Shown here: in pieces, positions 36,028 to 44,208 of the stretch | Layout of the letters: every line of letters begins with the position of its first letter | Position numbering within the stretch: the first letter of the stretch is position 1 | Source of the DNA: UBA3069 sp050633465 | GTDB taxonomy: Bacteria > Pseudomonadota > Alphaproteobacteria > Rhodobacterales > Rhodobacteraceae | Assembly (NCBI GenBank): GCA_050633465.1 | Contig: JBOEGO010000010.1 | Coordinates: 17,204-81,203, forward strand | Length of the DNA: 64,000 bases | Direction of reading: 5' to 3' | Made by a program: the position numbers and the translations under genes | The notes under the pieces: generated by a model | Told to the model about the DNA's origin: nothing | Seen by the model: the letters and a program-made list of their open reading frames with translations, nothing else | Databases searched by the model: none

Positions 36028-36534
36028 CTATCGTTTCGCCTTGGATAATACGTTCTTGCCCAGCCTTTCAAGCGCCGCCCTGAGCGATTCATCCTGTGCG
36101 CCCTGTGCAGCATCACGCGCCGCCCCGTCGATCACGGGATCGTGTGCGGGTTGCGCCGGTTTCGGGCGATGGGCAAATGCCACCTGCCCCTCGGCAAATC
36201 CGGTGGCGGCGGTTTGGGTGATGCGGATGCGGGCGATGGCGTTATAGCCGTAAACCGCGTTCACCTTTTCGCGCAGCTGTTCCTTTTGCATTTCCAGCAT
36301 CGGGGCGTTTGCGCCTGTGGTCAGCAGGGTCAGCGTGGCGCCAAACCCCTGTCTGTTATATTTCACATCCACAGGGCGGGCGATGGCGGCGGTGGTTTCG
36401 CCCGCGATTTCGGGCCAGTGGGTCAGCAGGCGCGACACGGCAAAGCCACGCGATTCGCCGACCTGACGAATTTGCCCTTCGAGCAGTTGCGAGGTGCGTT
36501 TGAACCCGCGAAATTTGCCCTGCCGCGTGGCCAT
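36028..36534 (-). CDS. dciA: DciA-like DnaB-helicase operator (DUF721)
   Basis: A 168-residue protein. RGFAVSRLLTHWPEIAGETTAAIARPVDVKY matches the DUF721 N-terminal KH-like domain, and GATLTLLTTGANAPMLEMQKEQLREKVNAVYG its second half; the C-terminus is disordered and Ala/Gln-rich. DciA proteins load or assist the replicative helicase in bacteria that lack DnaC. ATG 36534 (MATRQGKF) is the family start. It is divergent from mutY, 82 bases apart, and 16 bases before the DsbA-like gene on the same strand. Confidence 0.87.
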   Translation of the reverse strand: MATRQGKFRGFKRTSQLLEGQIRQVGESRGFAVSRLLTHWPEIAGETTAAIARPVDVKYNRQGFGATLTLLTTGANAPMLEMQKEQLREKVNAVYGYNAIARIRITQTAATGFAEGQVAFAHRPKPAQPAHDPVIDGAARDAAQGAQDESLRAALERLGKNVLSKAKR

Positions 36535-36616
36535 GGGTTGCTTCCTTTTGTTTCGCGCTATTGTAATGGCGCGTGGCGCTGATACCAGCAAATTGCCCGC
36601 TGACGGAGGATAAACA

Positions 36617-37690
36617 TTGCGTGACGGTGAACGGCCCGAGGCAGGCGTGCTGCTGGATTGGTACGATGCCCATGCGCGGGTGATGCCCTGGCGGGTGGGG
36701 CCGGATGACCGGCGTGCGGGTTTGCGGCCCGATCCCTACCGCATCTGGCTGTCCGAGGTGATGTTGCAGCAAACCACCGTCGCCGCCGTGCGCGATTATT
36801 TTCACCGGTTTACCGCACGTTGGCCCACGGTGAACGATCTGGCCGCCGCCGATGATGGCGATGTGATGGGCGAATGGGCGGGGCTGGGGTATTATGCCCG
36901 CGCCCGCAACCTGTTGAAATGCGCCCGCGCCGTGGTGGCAGATCATGGCGGGGTATTTCCCGAAACGCGCGAGGGGTTGATGGCCCTGCCCGGCATCGGC
37001 CCCTATACGGCCGGGGCGGTCGCGGCGATTGCGTTTGACCGCCCCGAGGTGGTGGTGGATGGCAATGTCGAACGGGTGATGGCGCGGCTGTTTGATGTGC
37101 AAACCCCCCTGCCCGCCGCCAAGGGAGAGTTGACCGAACTGGCGCGGGCGCTGACGCCCGATGCGCGACCGGGCGATTACGCGCAGGCGGTGATGGATCT
37201 GGGCGCGACGATCTGCACCCCGAAATCACCGGCCTGCGGGATTTGCCCTTGGATGGGTGATTGCATGGCGCGGGTGCGTGGCACGGCGGCGGAATTGCCG
37301 AAAAAGACCCCGAAAAAGCCCAAACCCGTGCGGGCGGGCATTGCCTATGTCGCCATGCGCAAGGACGGAGCGATGCTGCTGGAACGGCGCATTGATAGCG
37401 GGCTATTGGGTGGCATGTTGGGCTGGCCCGGCAGCGCATGGAATTCCAACACGGATGATACGGCCCCCTGCCCGCCCGTTGCGGCCAATTGGGTGGATGC
37501 AGGGGCCGAGGCGCGCCACACCTTTACCCATTTCCATTTGCGTCTGACCATATACGCGGCAATTCTGCCCATGGACGCCGCGCCCGAAAGGGGGCATTTT
37601 CTGCCCCAGTCGCAGTTCCGGCCATCGGACCTGCCCACGGTGATGCGAAAGGCCTATGATCTGGCACGGGGTCATTTCGCGCAGGAGTAA
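36617..37690 (+). CDS. mutY: A/G-specific adenine glycosylase
   Basis: A 357-residue MutY. It has the helix-hairpin-helix LPGIGPYTAGAVAAIAF, the catalytic Asp in VVDGNVERVMARLF, the iron-sulfur ligands CTPKSPACGICPWMGDC (C-x6-C-x2-C-x5-C), and a C-terminal NUDIX-like domain (HTFTHFHLRLTIYA) that reads 8-oxoguanine. It removes adenine mispaired with 8-oxoG. The start is TTG 36617, with GGAGG seven bases before it; no ATG fits as well. The alkB gene follows after six bases. Confidence 0.93.
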   Translation: MRDGERPEAGVLLDWYDAHARVMPWRVGPDDRRAGLRPDPYRIWLSEVMLQQTTVAAVRDYFHRFTARWPTVNDLAAADDGDVMGEWAGLGYYARARNLLKCARAVVADHGGVFPETREGLMALPGIGPYTAGAVAAIAFDRPEVVVDGNVERVMARLFDVQTPLPAAKGELTELARALTPDARPGDYAQAVMDLGATICTPKSPACGICPWMGDCMARVRGTAAELPKKTPKKPKPVRAGIAYVAMRKDGAMLLERRIDSGLLGGMLGWPGSAWNSNTDDTAPCPPVAANWVDAGAEARHTFTHFHLRLTIYAAILPMDAAPERGHFLPQSQFRPSDLPTVMRKAYDLARGHFAQE

Positions 37691-37696
37691 ACGCCC

Positions 37697-38833
37697 ATGA
37701 TCCCAGCGAAACATTTGGCCCGTTTTCGCAATGCCGCGCCGTTCTGGTTGTCGCTGTCGTTGATTCCGATGGCATGGGTGGGGGCGATTTATGGCGGTTG
37801 GTGGCTGGCGCTGCTGCCGCTATCAGCATGGTGGTTGTTTACCCTGCTGGATGCGCTGACCGGGCTGAATTTGGAAAATGGCGATCCCGAAACCGGCGAC
37901 GATGACCTGTTCTGGTATCGCGCCATCACCATGCTGTGGTTTCCGGTGCAGTTTGCCACCATCTATGGGTTGATCTGGTATGTGACGCGCAGCGACCACC
38001 TGTCAGGGTTTGAAATGCTGGTGCTGTTTTTCGGGGTCGGGGTGATTTCGGGCACTGTTGGCATCGTCTATAGCCACGAATTATTGCATCAAAAGAACAA
38101 GTTGGAACGATGGCTGGGGGATTTATTGCTGGCCAGCGTGCTGTATTCGCATTTCAGGTCGGAACATTTGCTGGTGCATCACCGCCATGTCGCAACCCCC
38201 CGCGATGCGGTGACTGCGCGCTATAACGAAGGGTTTCACCGCTTTTTCATCAGGGTGATGCGCGAATGCCCCGTTTCGGCATGGGAGGCAGAGGCGGCGA
38301 TGCTGGCGCGACGCGGATCGGGGGCGTTTGCCCTGCGCAATCCGTTCTGGCGTTATGCCGCGCTGCAACTGGCGGCGGTTGTATTGGCGATCTGGATTGG
38401 CGGATTTTTGGGGCTGGTGCTGTTTTTGGTGCAGGCGCTGTCAGCGATATGGCAACTGGAGCTGACCAATTATGTGGAACATTACGGGCTGACGCGCGAA
38501 CATCTGGGCGATGGCAGATATGAACACGTCAAACCGCATCACAGCTGGAACGCGGCGCATCGTGCGACCAATTGGTTGCTGATCAACCTGCAACGCCATT
38601 CGGACCATCATTACAAACCCGACCGGCGGTTCCCGTTGTTGCAGAATTATCAGGCGGACGAGGCACCACAATTGCCGTTCGGTTACCCGTTGATGGCGGC
38701 GGCGGCAATGCTGCCCCCGCTTTGGCGGCGCTGGATGAACCCCAAGGTGCGGGCATGGCGGCGGCAGTATTACCCCGAAATCACCGATTGGACGCCCTAT
38801 AAGAACGGCGATTTGCCCCTGCCACGGTTGTAA
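37697..38833 (+). CDS. alkB: Alkane 1-monooxygenase (AlkB-type)
   Basis: A 378-residue integral membrane non-haem di-iron enzyme. The histidine boxes are all present: HELLH, then HLLVHHRHVATP, NYVEHYGL and LQRHSDHHYKPDRRFPLLQ. Six hydrophobic segments frame them. It hydroxylates the terminal carbon of medium-chain alkanes using rubredoxin electrons; no rubredoxin gene is adjacent. It lies six bases after mutY and may share its transcript, an odd pairing with no evident functional link. Related desaturase or xylene monooxygenase activity cannot be excluded, but the box spacing favours AlkB. Confidence 0.9.
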   Translation: MIPAKHLARFRNAAPFWLSLSLIPMAWVGAIYGGWWLALLPLSAWWLFTLLDALTGLNLENGDPETGDDDLFWYRAITMLWFPVQFATIYGLIWYVTRSDHLSGFEMLVLFFGVGVISGTVGIVYSHELLHQKNKLERWLGDLLLASVLYSHFRSEHLLVHHRHVATPRDAVTARYNEGFHRFFIRVMRECPVSAWEAEAAMLARRGSGAFALRNPFWRYAALQLAAVVLAIWIGGFLGLVLFLVQALSAIWQLELTNYVEHYGLTREHLGDGRYEHVKPHHSWNAAHRATNWLLINLQRHSDHHYKPDRRFPLLQNYQADEAPQLPFGYPLMAAAAMLPPLWRRWMNPKVRAWRRQYYPEITDWTPYKNGDLPLPRL

Positions 38834-38881
38834 CCGCCGCAGCGCTCCGGCCAGGCCCGGGGCCGGATTGGCTGCCCGGCC

Positions 38882-40366
38882 CTACTCGGCGGCAATGGGC
38901 GGTTGCTGATCAAATTCCTGATCGCTGCCATGATCGCCATCCTGCGGACCATCGGTGCCAGAGAGGTAAAACTGGCCTAACCTGTCGGCAATGGCGTCAG
39001 AGCGGCTGCGCATCAGGTGCGAGGAGGTGTTCACCTCTGCTGCGATGCCGGCGTTGGCCTGCGTTTCGGTTTCCAGATCGGCCATGCCTTTGTTCACCGA
39101 TTGCATGGTCATCGCCTGATCCTTGGTCACACCGGCGATGTCCGAGACGAGGTTGGACACCTGCCCGACATGGGTCAGGATTTCGGTCAGGGTGACGCCC
39201 GTGCGCCCGACCAGAACGGAACCCTGTTCGACATGGCCGCTGCTTTCTTCGATCAGGGAGCGGATTTCCTTGGCCGAGGAGGAGGCGCGGGCGGCGAGTT
39301 CGCGCACCTCGGTTGCGACCACGGCGAAACCGCGCCCTGCTTCGCCTGCGCGGGCGGCTTCGACCCCGGCATTCAGCGCCAAAAGGTTGGTTTGAAATGA
39401 TATATCGTCGATCACATCGACAATTTGCCCGATCTGGGTCGAGGAGGATTCGATGCGTTGCATCGCCTCTTGGGTTTCGCGCACCACATCGGCGCCCATT
39501 TCAGCCTCGCGGCGGTTGGATTCGGATGCGTCCTGTGCGCTTTGCGCCAGTTCGGCAGAGCCGCGCACCGTGCGCTCCAGTTCGTGCAGGGCGGCGACGG
39601 ACTCTTCTAATGTGGCGGTCTGGCGTTCGCTGCGTTCGGCCAGTTCATCGGCGCGGGCGTTTACCTCGGCTGCGGTGGCACCGGCCTGTTTGGCGCTGTT
39701 GCCCATGTCACCAATCACCTGTGACAGCCGCGCGCGCAGCCCGTCATAGCTGCTTTCCAGGCGGTCGAACCAGGGGGGCATCGGCGCGCCGCCGCCCAGA
39801 ACATAGGTCAGGTCATCACGCGACATTTTGTCGATGCCTTTGGACATTTCGGAAAATGCCTGAATGCGCTCTAATTCTTGTTCGTGGAAAAATGCGCTCA
39901 TCACCAGTTCTGTATCCAGTGAAATGGCCGACTGGATCACGTTCATCACCTTGATCATGGAGTTCGCCCGCGAGAACCCCAAACGGCCTGTCATGCGCCG
40001 CACCATCATGGCCTGAATGGCGGCGCTTACCTTGGAATAGGCCGACATATAATCGACAAAGGGCAATGAAATCCGGAAATGCACCTTGCCGATGCGCGCG
40101 GTCGAGGCGACGTAATCATCATCGAAACGGCCACTGAACAGGCGTTCCCAATGGTCGAATTGTCGGGCGCGGGCATGGGTGACCAGATCGGGATTTTCAA
40201 AATAGGCGGCGGTTTGCGGTGCGGCCATGATACCGGCATAGAAATCATCAAACACCGGACCGATATTGGGGCCGATATATTTCCACATCTGCGCAAGGCT
40301 GGCGCGTTCATCGTCGCCTATGCCAAAGGCGTCGAGCGTGGCCTGAATGTCCCGTTCGTTATGCAT
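38882..40366 (-). CDS. Soluble globin-coupled chemotaxis sensor
   Basis: A 494-residue cytoplasmic chemoreceptor with no membrane segment. The first 180 residues are a protoglobin domain: FDDFYAGIMAAPQTAAYF, then DDDYVASTARIGKVHFRISLPFVDYM, in which the His in IGKVH is the predicted proximal haem ligand, as in HemAT. The signalling part has the MCP hairpin tip (IDDISFQTNLLALNAGVEAARAGEAGRGFAVVATEVRELA). It should sense oxygen or a related gas and feed CheA. ATG 40366 (MHNERDIQATLD) is chosen; the longer frame adds unrelated residues. No other che gene is in the window. Confidence 0.93.
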   Translation of the reverse strand: MHNERDIQATLDAFGIGDDERASLAQMWKYIGPNIGPVFDDFYAGIMAAPQTAAYFENPDLVTHARARQFDHWERLFSGRFDDDYVASTARIGKVHFRISLPFVDYMSAYSKVSAAIQAMMVRRMTGRLGFSRANSMIKVMNVIQSAISLDTELVMSAFFHEQELERIQAFSEMSKGIDKMSRDDLTYVLGGGAPMPPWFDRLESSYDGLRARLSQVIGDMGNSAKQAGATAAEVNARADELAERSERQTATLEESVAALHELERTVRGSAELAQSAQDASESNRREAEMGADVVRETQEAMQRIESSSTQIGQIVDVIDDISFQTNLLALNAGVEAARAGEAGRGFAVVATEVRELAARASSSAKEIRSLIEESSGHVEQGSVLVGRTGVTLTEILTHVGQVSNLVSDIAGVTKDQAMTMQSVNKGMADLETETQANAGIAAEVNTSSHLMRSRSDAIADRLGQFYLSGTDGPQDGDHGSDQEFDQQPPIAAE

Positions 40367-40464
40367 TGCCGGTCTCCTGCGTTGCGCGATTTCACGCGGG
40401 ATGAAGCAGCAAAACAATTGCCTGCGGGTTAATCCGCCCTGACCATTTCGTTTCAATTCAACAC

Positions 40465-40493
40465 AAAAAGACCCCGCCCAATGAAGGGCGGGG
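40465..40493 (-). terminator. Rho-independent terminator after ccrM
   Basis: On the minus strand CCCCGCCC pairs with GGGCGGGG around a six-base loop (40472-40479 with 40486-40493), followed by TCTTTTTG. It lies between ccrM and the chemoreceptor start and should isolate the two genes. Confidence 0.88.
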
Positions 40494-40600
40494 CAAGTGG
40501 ATGCCTTGCGTCAGGTCGCAGGCACCAGCGGTGTCAGATTTGTCCTAAGGGAGGTTAAGCCTGTTGCGTTGCGACGAACGCGTGGACACTGGTTATGCGG

Positions 40601-41716
40601 TTAGTTCGGTCGATCGGCCATTTCGGCGCGAATTTGCTGGCGGAACAGATCAATCGGGACGGTTTTGCCATCGCGTTTGATCGCCCAATAGGTCCAGCCG
40701 TTGCAGGATGGCGCGCCCTCGAGCGCGGCGCCGACCTGATGGATCGAGCCCTTGACATCATCGCCGATCAGGGTGCCATCGGCGCGCACCTTGGCCTTGT
40801 ATCGCCCGTTCATGGAATAGAGATTTTCACCGGGGCGCAGCATGCCGCGTTCGACCAGCTGACCGAATGGCACGCGTGGCTCGGCCCGTTTGGAGGTGCT
40901 GACCTGAAGCGCGTCACGGTCGAATTTGCGCACGCTGGCGATGCGTTTGGTGGCCACCTTGCGGTATGCTTCCTCGCGTTCGATGCCGATGAATTCGCGG
41001 CCCAGCATTTTGGCCACAGCGCCGGTGGTGCCGGTGCCAAAGAACGGGTCCAGCACGACATCGCCGGGGTTGGTGGAGCCAACCAGCACACGGTGCAGCA
41101 AGGATTCGGGTTTTTGGGTCGGATGGGCCTTGTCGCCGTTGTCATCCTTGAGCCGTTCATGACCGGTGCAGATCGGCAGCACCCAGTCAGAGCGCATCTG
41201 GATACCTTCGTTCAGAGCCTTTAGCGCCTCGTAGTTAAAGGTGTATTTGCCGCCTTCGGATTTAGAGGCCCAGATCATGGTTTCATGGGCATTGGTAAAG
41301 CGTTTGCCGCGGAAATTCGGCATCGGGTTGGATTTGCGCCAGACCACATCATTGAGAATCCAGAACCCCTGATTCTGCAACTCGGCGCCCATGCGGAAAA
41401 TGTTGTGATAGGATCCGATCACCCAGATCGCGCCATTCGGTTTCAGAATGCGACGTGCGGCGGCCAGCCATTCACGGGTGAATTTGTCATATGCCTTGAA
41501 GCTGTCGAACTGATCCCAGTGATCATCGACCGCGTCCACCTTGGAATTGTCCGGCCGGTGCAGATCGCCCCTAAGCTGAAGATTATAGGGCGGGTCGGCA
41601 AAGATCAGATCCACGGATTCCTCTGGCAGGCTGTTCATCATTTCGATGCAGTCGCCATCCAGAATCGTGTTGAGAGGGAGCGCAGGCGCGCTCTTTGCTT
41701 TGGTCATTGTTTTCAT
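40601..41716 (-). CDS. ccrM: Cell-cycle GANTC adenine methyltransferase CcrM
   Basis: A 371-residue beta-class N6-adenine methyltransferase: catalytic DPPY at residues 41-44 comes before the AdoMet motif DPFFGTGTTGAVA, and a C-terminal domain of about 80 residues (ending in NGWTYWAIKRDGKTVPIDLF) helps recognise DNA. The family methylates GANTC and, in Caulobacter, controls cell-cycle transcription; it is usually essential in alphaproteobacteria. ATG 41716 (MKTMTKAK) is chosen because GAGGCAGAGA precedes it; ATG 41707 is the alternative. Three GANTC sites sit just upstream, between this gene and rnhB. Confidence 0.95.
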   Translation of the reverse strand: MKTMTKAKSAPALPLNTILDGDCIEMMNSLPEESVDLIFADPPYNLQLRGDLHRPDNSKVDAVDDHWDQFDSFKAYDKFTREWLAAARRILKPNGAIWVIGSYHNIFRMGAELQNQGFWILNDVVWRKSNPMPNFRGKRFTNAHETMIWASKSEGGKYTFNYEALKALNEGIQMRSDWVLPICTGHERLKDDNGDKAHPTQKPESLLHRVLVGSTNPGDVVLDPFFGTGTTGAVAKMLGREFIGIEREEAYRKVATKRIASVRKFDRDALQVSTSKRAEPRVPFGQLVERGMLRPGENLYSMNGRYKAKVRADGTLIGDDVKGSIHQVGAALEGAPSCNGWTYWAIKRDGKTVPIDLFRQQIRAEMADRPN

Positions 41717-41770
41717 TCTCTGCCTCACTCGCGGCACCAGTTTTCGGTGCTCGTTGTTGAGTAAAAGGAT

Positions 41771-41809
41771 GAGTCAAAGCCGATTCGCGGTCAATTTGTT
41801 TTTTGAATC
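41771..41809. promoter_or_regulatory. Cluster of three GANTC sites upstream of ccrM
   Basis: GAGTC at 41771, GATTC at 41782 and GAATC at 41805 (the last crossing the rnhB stop) are all CcrM targets and lie within 39 bases, 55 to 93 bases before the ccrM start. In Caulobacter, methylation of GANTC sites in the ccrM leader affects its own expression. The same self-control is likely here but is inferred from position. Confidence 0.55.
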
Positions 41810-42440
41810 AATCACTTAAGTTTTTATCTTGATACAAGATGTTGTGGACCGGTTTGAACGAACGTCTATGGTGTGGGGTTGCGCCAAGATTTTGAAGCGC
41901 GCTCATGTGGCTTTTCGACCCGTATCCCGCGTTGGTTTCCCAACCATAGCCGGGCCACTGTTGCGCCAAATCCCACATGACATAATCCCGCCGTATTTTG
42001 GCCACAATTGAAGCCGCCGCAATGGACAGGGAACGCCCGTCGCCCTTGACGATCGCCTGCGCCGGAATGGTCAGCCCGCGCGGAATCATATTGCCGTCGA
42101 TCAGCAAATGACGCGCCGCACGGGGCAGGCCAGCGACCGCACGTTCCATCGCCAGATGCGAGGCACGCAGGATGTTGATTTCGTCGATTTCCGCGACCGT
42201 GGCGCTGGCGATTGACACCTCGGCGCTGGCAAGGATCAGATCGTTCAGCACCTGCCGCCGTTTCGCCGTCAATTTTTTGGAATCGTTCAGCCCGTCGGGA
42301 ATGTTGTCGGGGTCAAGGATCACGGCGGCGGCGGTGACGGGGCCAGCCAGCGGGCCGCGCCCCACCTCATCCACGCCAGCGACGGGGGATAGGCCGCGCT
42401 GCATCGCGTCCCGTTCGAATGTGAAATCAGGTCCTGTCAT
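41808..42440 (-). CDS. rnhB: Ribonuclease HII
   Basis: A 210-residue RNase HII. The opening VAGVDEVGRGPLAGPVTAAAVIL holds the first acidic residues of the DEDD metal site, DSKKLTAKRR the conserved Lys region, and LIDGNMIPRG with KGDGRSLSIAAASIVAKIRRD the rest. It removes single ribonucleotides and RNA primers from DNA. It lies upstream of ccrM on the same strand with a 91-base gap; pairing of rnhB and ccrM is common in alphaproteobacteria. Start ATG 42440. Confidence 0.95.
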   Translation of the reverse strand: MTGPDFTFERDAMQRGLSPVAGVDEVGRGPLAGPVTAAAVILDPDNIPDGLNDSKKLTAKRRQVLNDLILASAEVSIASATVAEIDEINILRASHLAMERAVAGLPRAARHLLIDGNMIPRGLTIPAQAIVKGDGRSLSIAAASIVAKIRRDYVMWDLAQQWPGYGWETNAGYGSKSHMSALQNLGATPHHRRSFKPVHNILYQDKNLSD

Positions 42441-42472
42441 GGGGTGGGGTATACGCGGGGCGCAGGCATAGC

Positions 42473-42502
42473 AAAAGGGGCGCAGGTTGCCCCGCGCCCC
42501 TT
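42473..42502 (-). terminator. Terminator of the small exported-protein gene
   Basis: On the minus strand AAGGGGCGC pairs with GCGCCCCTT around a roughly ten-base loop, and the stem runs into TTTTGC. It lies between the exported-protein gene (stop at 42540) and the rnhB start. Confidence 0.75.
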
Positions 42503-42539
42503 GGCTGGTTTGGGCCGATTGATCACGGCACCGCGCAAT

Positions 42540-43061
42540 TTAGCGGCGGGCGGTGCGGTAGCCCAGATTGGTCATGCATTTCACATCCCATGCGCCCCAG
42601 GTGCCGCCACGCGGACCGGCCAGATTGGTGCGGCACTGCCCCGGCAGGGCGCTAAGGCGGATGTTGTTTTTGTTCAGGCATTTGTCACCCATATAGGCAC
42701 GGGTGCCGTGGCGGGTGCGCGCAGTCAGCGTGCATTGCGAGGGCAACACCTGATTGCGCACCCGGTTGGGCAGCGGGCGCGGCGTGACCTGACCACGGTT
42801 GGGCACGATCACCTGCGGGCGCGGGTTGTTATGGGGCTGATACCCGCCGTAATTGCTGCCGTGATGCCCGTTGCGGGTCACGACCTGCGGCTGGTGGCGG
42901 CCACGGTTGTTGTCGTTCAGGGCATTGGCGATGATGGCCACGGTGGCGGCACCCGCGATAAAGCGGAACACCTCTTTGTCGCCCGCCTGTGCGGTGGTGG
43001 CGCCGAATGCGGTCAGCGAAAGCGAAGCGGCCAGAACGAGGCTGATAAATTTGCGGGACAT
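42540..43061 (-). CDS. Exported hypothetical protein
   Basis: A 173-residue protein starting MSRKFISLVLAASLSLTAFG at ATG 43061 with a cleavable signal peptide (cut after TAQA). The middle is Asn/His/Gly/Pro-rich and probably unstructured (GHHGSNYGGYQPHNNPRP); the C-terminal half has four Cys (SQCTLTARTRHG, DKCLNKNNIRL, GQCRTNLAG, VKCMTNLGY) spaced for two disulfides. I know similar exported proteins only as hypotheticals in Rhodobacteraceae. It is divergent from the next gene, which also encodes an exported Cys-containing protein. Confidence 0.7.
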   Translation of the reverse strand: MSRKFISLVLAASLSLTAFGATTAQAGDKEVFRFIAGAATVAIIANALNDNNRGRHQPQVVTRNGHHGSNYGGYQPHNNPRPQVIVPNRGQVTPRPLPNRVRNQVLPSQCTLTARTRHGTRAYMGDKCLNKNNIRLSALPGQCRTNLAGPRGGTWGAWDVKCMTNLGYRTARR

Positions 43062-43241
43062 GGTGTTGATCCTTTTGGGTTGCGTGTTGTGGGTGGCCCG
43101 ACCAGTGGGCCGAACGTGGTGGGTCAAGATTGGGGGCGGCGGGCAAAGTCAGGCAATATCGGCGCGTGGTTATCGGATAACAGCGGGGGTTTGCCCCCTT
43201 GGTTATTGAATATCGGCGGGGGGTTGCGCATTGTCGGGCCC

Positions 43242-43532
43242 ATGAAACAGATCATCCTTTCCCTTGCTGCCATCATGGCCCTGACGCTGGCACAGCCCGC
43301 GCAGGCCGCTGATTGCTATGCCGATTACAAGGCCAAACAGGACAGCCCGCTGCGCCTGCATTACGGTGTGATGCAGCTGCGCGGGGCCTGCACAAAACAG
43401 AATGCGCGTGCCGAATTGTCGGCGCGGTTGAAACAGAACGGGTGGACGTTGCTGAATGTCCTTTCGGTGTTTGACGGGTCGGTGTTGCAGGGGAAGCAGG
43501 CGAATGCCGGACAATATTTCCTTCGCTTCTGA
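43242..43532 (+). CDS. Small exported hypothetical protein
   Basis: A 96-residue protein with signal peptide (MKQIILSLAAIMALTLAQ, cut near AQA/AD) and a compact body with two Cys (CYADYK, ACTKQNAR). The spacing suggests a disulfide-bonded periplasmic protein. ATG 43242 has weak ribosome-site sequence. The 3' end overlaps the start of the membrane winged-helix gene by 29 bases, a strong hint of coupled translation and related function, possibly a periplasmic partner of that membrane sensor. No family is recognised. Confidence 0.68.
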   Translation: MKQIILSLAAIMALTLAQPAQAADCYADYKAKQDSPLRLHYGVMQLRGACTKQNARAELSARLKQNGWTLLNVLSVFDGSVLQGKQANAGQYFLRF

Positions 43533-44208
43533 GGTGCGCCGTTCGGGCAGCCGTTTGGTCGCCATTGGCATCGCCGGGATCGTGCTGATCCTGCTGGGCG
43601 CTGCTATCTGGCTGTATTTCACCCTGCCCGATGGCAATGCATTTAATGCGCGGGTCGAACGGTTGTTCGTGGAAAACGACACATTGACCAGCGGCGCGGA
43701 AATCAAACTGCTGGAAATTCTGGCCGGATCGGGCACCGCGTTTTCCGACACATTGGCCAGCTATCGCATGGTGATTTTCGTGCTGTTGATTTTCGCCACC
43801 GCGTTGTTGGTGGCGGCGCTGGTGTTTCTGGTCATGTTGGTGGCGATGAACCGGCGCATGGCACAGATCGAACGCGCAGGGATACAGGTGAATTCGCTGC
43901 TGATCTCGCGCGAGGAAAAGACCGTGTATCTGAACAATATGGGGTTCAAATTGACCGACGCGGCGATGGAAACCCTAAGCGTGCTGGCCGAGGCCCGTTT
44001 GGACGATGATGTGCTGTCAGGTGCCGAGATCGAGGCCGTGGTATCGGGCCGCCAAGCGGTCGATTGCGAAGAGGCCGCTGGCGCGACACGCATCAAACGG
44101 CTGCGCGACACGCTGGGCAATCAGTTGGTTTCAGAGCTGCTGGTGAAAAATATCGCACGGCGAGGCTATATGCTGTCGGTCGATAAGGGCGTGATCAAGA
44201 TGCTATAG
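43504..44208 (+). CDS. Membrane protein with C-terminal winged-helix domain
   Basis: A 234-residue protein with two membrane helices (about residues 14-38, RLVAIGIAGIVLILLGAAIW, and 86-114, RMVIFVLLIFATALLVAALV) enclosing a periplasmic loop of about 45 residues. The cytoplasmic part (about 125-232) ends with ATRIKRLRDTLGNQLVSELL and ARRGYMLSVDKG, the recognition helix and wing pattern of OmpR/PhoB-type effector domains (RxYGYxL-like). It could be a membrane-embedded one-component regulator. It overlaps the exported protein gene upstream by 29 bases and the convergent YcaQ gene by six. Confidence 0.7.
   Translation: MPDNISFASEVRRSGSRLVAIGIAGIVLILLGAAIWLYFTLPDGNAFNARVERLFVENDTLTSGAEIKLLEILAGSGTAFSDTLASYRMVIFVLLIFATALLVAALVFLVMLVAMNRRMAQIERAGIQVNSLLISREEKTVYLNNMGFKLTDAAMETLSVLAEARLDDDVLSGAEIEAVVSGRQAVDCEEAAGATRIKRLRDTLGNQLVSELLVKNIARRGYMLSVDKGVIKML

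Noticed and set aside
42444..43241. Long plus-strand frame 42444-43532 as one 362-residue protein
   Set aside because: Its first 266 codons are antisense to the exported-protein gene and its terminator; only the last 96 codons have a signal peptide and a proper start.
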